This document shows, piece by piece, positions 60,080 to 64,000 of a stretch of DNA of 64,000 nucleotides; position 1 is the first letter of the stretch; every line of letters starts with the position of its first letter. This DNA is from Pseudomonas orientalis (GTDB lineage Bacteria > Pseudomonadota > Gammaproteobacteria > Pseudomonadales > Pseudomonadaceae). Under the pieces are notes generated by a model. That model was given only the letters and a program-made list of their open reading frames with translations. It did not search any database and had not been told where the DNA came from. The stretch spans positions 186,001-250,000 of the forward strand of contig NZ_JYLM01000006.1 of assembly GCF_001439815.1 (NCBI RefSeq), written 5' to 3'. A program made the position numbers and the translations under genes.

Positions 60080-61645
60080 TCAGCGAGTTGTCGCGAGTTC
60101 TTGTTGAACGCTGGCGACAGTGCGAGGCCAAGGTTTACCAGCCTGAACCTTCGCTGGCAAGGCTTTGATGGCAGAATCGGCTGCGGCGCGGCTTGGGAAG
60201 CTGCCGTAGGTGATCACGTAGAGAGGCTTGCCGTTGAGCACTTTCTTGAAGTAACGGTACTGGCCGCCCTGCTCTTTGACGAATGCTTGAGCGTTGGCCT
60301 CGGAGCTGGTGCCGAGGATCTGCACCACAAAGTTGCCGGTAGGCTGGCTGCTGTACCAACTGCTGCCGGCCGCGCCGGCCTTGGCGACGGTGGCGGCAGG
60401 TTTTTCAGCAGGCTTGGCCGCTGGTACTGGCGCTGGAGCGGGCTTGGCAACCGGCGCAGGCTTGGCGGTGGCAACCGTCGGCGCGGGGGTCGGCTTGGCA
60501 ACTGGAGCAACCGGTGCAGCCGGGGCGGCTGGCGTGCCGGCAGGGACGCCAGCAGGTGGCGCGGTGGTGGTCACGGTTGGCGGTGTGGCGCTGGAGCCTT
60601 CCACCGGCACGCCGTCGTCGCCTTCGGAGATGCCACCGGCTTCTTCGGCCAGCGGGCCGCGCATGACAGGTTGGCCGACCATCGGCAGGTTGGTCGGCTG
60701 GCCGGAATTGGCGAATTCGACATTTGGCGTGGGCTTGCCCAGTGGCAACTGCGCCTGTTCGGTTGGCGCGCCGGCGGTGGTCGGCGCCTTGCTGCGGCCT
60801 GGAATCAACCAGGCGGCGGCTACAGCGACCACGACAACGGCGGAAATAGCCAATACGTGCTTCTTAGGCATAGTAAACCCCATCTTTGGACGCTTGACCG
60901 CGGAGCGGCTGGCAATCATGGCTTCGATCATTGCATCGCGGGCAACCTGATTGATGTTGCCAGGCCAGCCATCGGAGCTTTCGTGAATATCAGAGATCTG
61001 CGCAGCGGAGAAAAGTTCGATACCGGCCCCCGCACCTTCAAGGCGCTGAGCCAGGTATTCGCGGGTTTCTTCTTCTTCGTACGGCTGCAACTCGATGACG
61101 TGGAACAGCTCCTGATCGCCGCTGATCTGTTCCAGATCGGCGATCAGCGACGACTCGCCGAACAGAAACACATGGGGACGCCCTTCCGGCGTACCCGCCG
61201 CCAGTGCCAGCAACGCTTCCAGGGCGGACTCGTCGAGTTGCTCGGCGTCATCCACCAGCAGATAGACTTCCTGGCCGGTCAGGCCCAGTTGCACCACCTG
61301 CTTGAGGATCGCGTTCGGCTCAGCGTTGGCGACGTCCAGCGCCTGCGCCACCTGGCGCAGCACGCCGGCCGCATCACCGGCGCCACGGGCCGAGACCACG
61401 ACACTCTGCACCGATTGCTTGTTGGTGCTGGCGACCAGCGCCTGGCGCAGCAAGGTCTTGCCGCTGCCGAGCGGCCCGGTGACCACCAGCAGCAACTGGC
61501 TGTAGCGCGCGAGATGGTGCAATTGCCCCAGTACCGGCTTGCGCTGGGCAGGGAAGAATTTGAAACCAGGCACCCGTGGAGCGAAAGGGTCATGGCTCAG
61601 GTGATAATGGCCGAGGAACGCCTCGTCGGCATGCAAACTAGTCAT
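60080..61645 (-). CDS. DamX-like AAA ATPase with SPOR domain
   Basis: This 521-residue protein combines an ExeA-type AAA ATPase domain (Walker A GPLGSGKT at residues 57-64, Walker B VYLLVDDAEQL) with one transmembrane helix (about 260-280, HVLAISAVVVVAVAAAWLI). A long Ala/Pro-rich periplasmic linker and a C-terminal SPOR domain (about 435-515, NFVVQILGTSSEANAQAFVKE) follow. SPOR domains bind denuded peptidoglycan at the septum, so a division-site role is likely. It lies downstream of aroB with 10 bases between, as damX does in many gammaproteobacteria, and corresponds to PA5037. Confidence 0.88.
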   Translation of the reverse strand: MTSLHADEAFLGHYHLSHDPFAPRVPGFKFFPAQRKPVLGQLHHLARYSQLLLVVTGPLGSGKTLLRQALVASTNKQSVQSVVVSARGAGDAAGVLRQVAQALDVANAEPNAILKQVVQLGLTGQEVYLLVDDAEQLDESALEALLALAAGTPEGRPHVFLFGESSLIADLEQISGDQELFHVIELQPYEEEETREYLAQRLEGAGAGIELFSAAQISDIHESSDGWPGNINQVARDAMIEAMIASRSAVKRPKMGFTMPKKHVLAISAVVVVAVAAAWLIPGRSKAPTTAGAPTEQAQLPLGKPTPNVEFANSGQPTNLPMVGQPVMRGPLAEEAGGISEGDDGVPVEGSSATPPTVTTTAPPAGVPAGTPAAPAAPVAPVAKPTPAPTVATAKPAPVAKPAPAPVPAAKPAEKPAATVAKAGAAGSSWYSSQPTGNFVVQILGTSSEANAQAFVKEQGGQYRYFKKVLNGKPLYVITYGSFPSRAAADSAIKALPAKVQAGKPWPRTVASVQQELATTR

Positions 61646-61655
61646 CGGGATCTTA

Positions 61656-62756
61656 TTAACCTTTAAGCTGGGCCAGGGCGCGGTAATCCGCTCCCAGCGT
61701 GGCCTGTAAAATCTCTTTCGGATAATCGTCGGTCACCACCGCTTCGCCCATGTGGCGCAACAGCACCAGCCGCAGCCGACCGTCGATCACTTTCTTGTCT
61801 ATTGCCATGTGCTCCAGGAAATCCGCCTCGGTCATTTCAGACGGCGGAATCACCGGCAAACCGGCGCGCTGGAACAGACGGATACCGCGATCACGCTCCT
61901 GGGCGCTGATCCAGCCCAGGCGCTGCGACATGTCCAATGCCATCACGGTGCCAGCCGCCACGGCTTCCCCATGCAGCCACACACCATAGCCCATGTGGGT
62001 TTCGATCGCATGGCCGAAGGTATGGCCCAGGTTCAGGGTAGCCCGTACCCCGGACTCCCGTTCGTCGGCATTCACCACCAGTGCCTTGGCCGCGCAGGAG
62101 CGGGAAATGGCTTCGGTGAGCGCCACCTGGTCGAGGGCGCGCAGGGCGTCCATGTGTTCTTCCAGCCAGGTCAGGAAGGGCTCGTCGCAGATCAGCCCGT
62201 ACTTGATGACTTCCGCCAGACCCGCCGACAGCTCGCGCGGTGGCAGGGTGTTGAGGGTCGCGGTGTCGATCAGCACGGCCTGGGGCTGATAGAACGCGCC
62301 GACCATGTTCTTGCCCAGCGGATGGTTGATGCCGGTCTTGCCGCCCACCGACGAATCGACCTGGGACAGCAGTGTGGTCGGCACCTGGATGAAATCCACC
62401 CCACGCTGGTAGCAGGCGGCCGCAAAGCCGGCCATGTCGCCGATCACTCCGCCGCCCAGGGCGACCACGGTGGTGCGGCGGTCATGCCGTGCGCGCAGCA
62501 GGCCATCGAAGATCAGCTGCAGGGTTTCCCAGTTCTTGTGGGCTTCGCCGTCGGGCAGGATCACGGAGATCACCGAGTACGCCGACAGGCTGCGGCTCAG
62601 ACGCTCAAGATACAGCGGCGCCACCGTTTCGTTGGAAATGATCGCCACTTGCCGACCGGCAATATGCGGCGCGAGCAGCTCGGGCAGGTCCAGCAGACCT
62701 TCGCCAATATGGATCGGGTAGCTGCGCTCGCCTAGATCGACCTTAAGTGTCTGCAT
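61656..62756 (-). CDS. aroB: 3-dehydroquinate synthase
   Basis: AroB makes 3-dehydroquinate from DAHP in the second step of the shikimate pathway, using NAD and a divalent metal. The NAD-binding segment ALGGGVIGDMAGFAAACYQRG, the QVDSSVGGKTGINHPLGKN segment and the metal-binding histidines in NLGHTFGHAIE are present. The 366-residue length is standard. The gene follows aroK by 125 bases on the same strand. The pathway supplies the aromatic amino acids that the ammonia lyase of the polyene cluster would use. Confidence 0.97.
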   Translation of the reverse strand: MQTLKVDLGERSYPIHIGEGLLDLPELLAPHIAGRQVAIISNETVAPLYLERLSRSLSAYSVISVILPDGEAHKNWETLQLIFDGLLRARHDRRTTVVALGGGVIGDMAGFAAACYQRGVDFIQVPTTLLSQVDSSVGGKTGINHPLGKNMVGAFYQPQAVLIDTATLNTLPPRELSAGLAEVIKYGLICDEPFLTWLEEHMDALRALDQVALTEAISRSCAAKALVVNADERESGVRATLNLGHTFGHAIETHMGYGVWLHGEAVAAGTVMALDMSQRLGWISAQERDRGIRLFQRAGLPVIPPSEMTEADFLEHMAIDKKVIDGRLRLVLLRHMGEAVVTDDYPKEILQATLGADYRALAQLKG

Positions 62757-62881
62757 GTGTCCCCGCGTTGAAGATATTTTGACGACCGATAACGCCTTGA
62801 TCAGACGCTACCTGATGGCTCTACGCCACACCCCGCAAGGTCATGGCGCGCCGCCGAGAATAGCGCATTTGCGGCCAGGCT

Positions 62882-63400
62882 TTAACGGGGTGCCAGCCGT
62901 TGCAGGCGCTCAAGAATATCGAGTACCACCATTCGGGGCGGCCGTTCATCGGTTTCCACCACCAGATCGGCGATCTCCCGATACAGCGGATCGCGCAGCG
63001 AAAGCAGGTCCCGCAGGGTTTTCTCCGGGTTGGCCGTGCGCAGCAATGGGCGATTGCGATCACGGGCGGTGCGACCCACTTGCTGTTCGACCGAGGCATG
63101 CAGATACACCACCCGACCGCCGGCATGCAGGGCGCGGCGATTCTCATCACGCATCACCGCGCCTCCGCCGGTGGCCAATACCACGCCATCGCAGCCGCAC
63201 AGCTCGGCGATCATTGCCTGCTCGCGGTCGCGAAAGCCCAGTTCGCCTTCCTTATCGAAGATCCATGGGATATTGGCGCCCGTGCGCAATTCAATTTCCT
63301 TATCGGAATCTTTGAACGGCAGGCGCAGCTCTTTGGCCAGCAAACGGCCGATGGTGCTTTTTCCAGCCCCCATCGGCCCTACAAGAATCAAATTTCGCAC
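62882..63400 (-). CDS. aroK: Shikimate kinase
   Basis: AroK phosphorylates shikimate with ATP. The Walker A motif GPMGAGKST, the substrate-binding DSDKEIE, the FRDRE segment and GGGAVM are all present. The start GTG at 63400 gives the family N-terminus VRNLILVG and 172 residues. It lies four bases after the pilQ stop, which supports coupling. A TTG at 63421, inside pilQ, would add seven residues and is less likely. Confidence 0.95.
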   Translation of the reverse strand: MRNLILVGPMGAGKSTIGRLLAKELRLPFKDSDKEIELRTGANIPWIFDKEGELGFRDREQAMIAELCGCDGVVLATGGGAVMRDENRRALHAGGRVVYLHASVEQQVGRTARDRNRPLLRTANPEKTLRDLLSLRDPLYREIADLVVETDERPPRMVVLDILERLQRLAPR

Positions 63401-63404
63401 AGAA

Positions 63405-64000
63405 TCAACGACTCGCAGCAATCGCCTGGTTATTCATGATACGCGGAGTCAGGAATACCAGCAGCTCGGATTTTTTCTCCGCCCGCACATCGCGCCGGAA
63501 AAGGCGGCCAAGATACGGCACATCGCCCAAAAATGGCACTTTATCTACCACTTTGCTCTGGGTATTGGAAAAAACCCCGCCGATGACAATGGTCTCGCCA
63601 TCCTTGACCAGGACCTTGGCATTGACCTCGTTTTTCTTGATCGGCGGCACGTCGTTGAGCTTGTTCAGGTAGTCGGGCTCATCCTTGGTGACTTTCACCA
63701 CCATGATCACATGATCGTCGGGGGTGATCTGCGGCGTGACCTCCAGCGACAGCGAAGCTTCCTTGAACGACACCGAAGTGGCGCCCTGGGACGTGGATTC
63801 CTGATAGGGAATCTCGGTGCCCTTGAGAATGCGCGCGGTTTCCTTGTCCGAGGTGACCACCTTGGGCTGCGAGACGATTTCGCCGTTGCCGGACTTCTCC
63901 ATGGCGGTCAGCTCAAGGTCCAGCAGCAGGTTGTCGGTGATAAAGGCCAGCCCCAGGCCGGAGGTGCCGGTCAGCGAACCCAGGTCGACAAAGGGTGCAC
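63405..64000 (-). CDS. pilQ: Type IV pilus secretin PilQ, N-terminal part missing
   Basis: This is the C-terminal part (about 197 residues) of the outer-membrane secretin through which type IV pili pass. The frame is open to the window edge. The secretin-family segments VSQPKVVTSDKETARILKGTEIPYQ and KDGETIVIGGVFSNTQSKVVDKVPFLGDVPYLGRLFRRDVRAEKKSELLVFLTPRIM are unmistakable. An ATG at 63902 is internal. The gene heads the pilQ-aroK-aroB order typical of Pseudomonas. Confidence 0.96.
   Translation of the reverse strand, partial: APFVDLGSLTGTSGLGLAFITDNLLLDLELTAMEKSGNGEIVSQPKVVTSDKETARILKGTEIPYQESTSQGATSVSFKEASLSLEVTPQITPDDHVIMVVKVTKDEPDYLNKLNDVPPIKKNEVNAKVLVKDGETIVIGGVFSNTQSKVVDKVPFLGDVPYLGRLFRRDVRAEKKSELLVFLTPRIMNNQAIAASR

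Overview
The window is a 64 kb piece of chromosome from a Pseudomonas of the P. fluorescens group. The gene order follows the P. aeruginosa PAO1 backbone as I remember it: aceE-aceF-dipA-msrA at the left, an acyl-CoA dehydrogenase, an NhaP2-type antiporter, an MscK-like channel and selO in the middle, and hemE-gltD-gltB-damX-like-aroB-aroK-pilQ at the right. Most gaps between genes carry REP/REPIN palindromes typical of fluorescens-group genomes. Both ends are cut: aceE lacks its 5' part and pilQ lacks its N-terminal part. No tRNA, rRNA, CRISPR array, transposase or integrase was found.

Left part (1-24 kb). The pyruvate dehydrogenase genes aceE and aceF are followed by the c-di-GMP phosphodiesterase dipA and by msrA. 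Between the convergent genes msrA and rlmJ lies a five-fold tandem array of about 194 bp whose unit carries a REPIN plus the 3' ends of both neighbouring genes. Next come a type VI secretion pair (DUF4123 adaptor and VgrG) with no effector gene, the divergent proline genes putP and putA with a shared region full of GTTGCA sites, an acyl-CoA dehydrogenase, a TIGR02449-zapA pair, and a chemoreceptor behind a flagellar-type promoter.

Middle part (24-32 kb). An NhaP2-type antiporter, an MscK-like channel and SelO are followed by a higBA toxin-antitoxin pair with two matching operators, trxC, a small DUF6124-like gene, a candidate structured RNA, and a ParA-type ATPase.

Accessory cluster (32.5-50 kb). 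A single run of 20 tightly packed plus-strand genes, most joined by ATGA or longer overlaps, encodes an aryl polyene (APE) type II polyketide system. It contains a chain-length-factor-like protein, two acyl carrier proteins, two ketosynthases, a ketoreductase, two dehydratases (one fused to the starter ligase), three transferases, a thioesterase, a LolA-like protein, an MMPL exporter and two lipoproteins. Three tailoring or supply enzymes make it distinctive: a MIO-type aromatic ammonia lyase, a flavin-dependent halogenase-like protein and a methyltransferase. My model is that the lyase makes an aryl-acrylate starter, the ligase loads it, the ketosynthase/reductase/dehydratase set extends it to a polyene, and the acyl- and glycosyltransferases, LolA-like protein and exporter anchor it in the outer membrane. 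The cluster sits between genes that are close neighbours in PAO1, so it is an insertion into the core backbone. One of its genes has acquired a REPIN in frame inside its signal peptide.

Right part (50-64 kb). A divergent LysR/MFS pair is followed by a minus-strand block of housekeeping genes: hemE, gltD, gltB, a damX-like gene, aroB, aroK and the end of pilQ.
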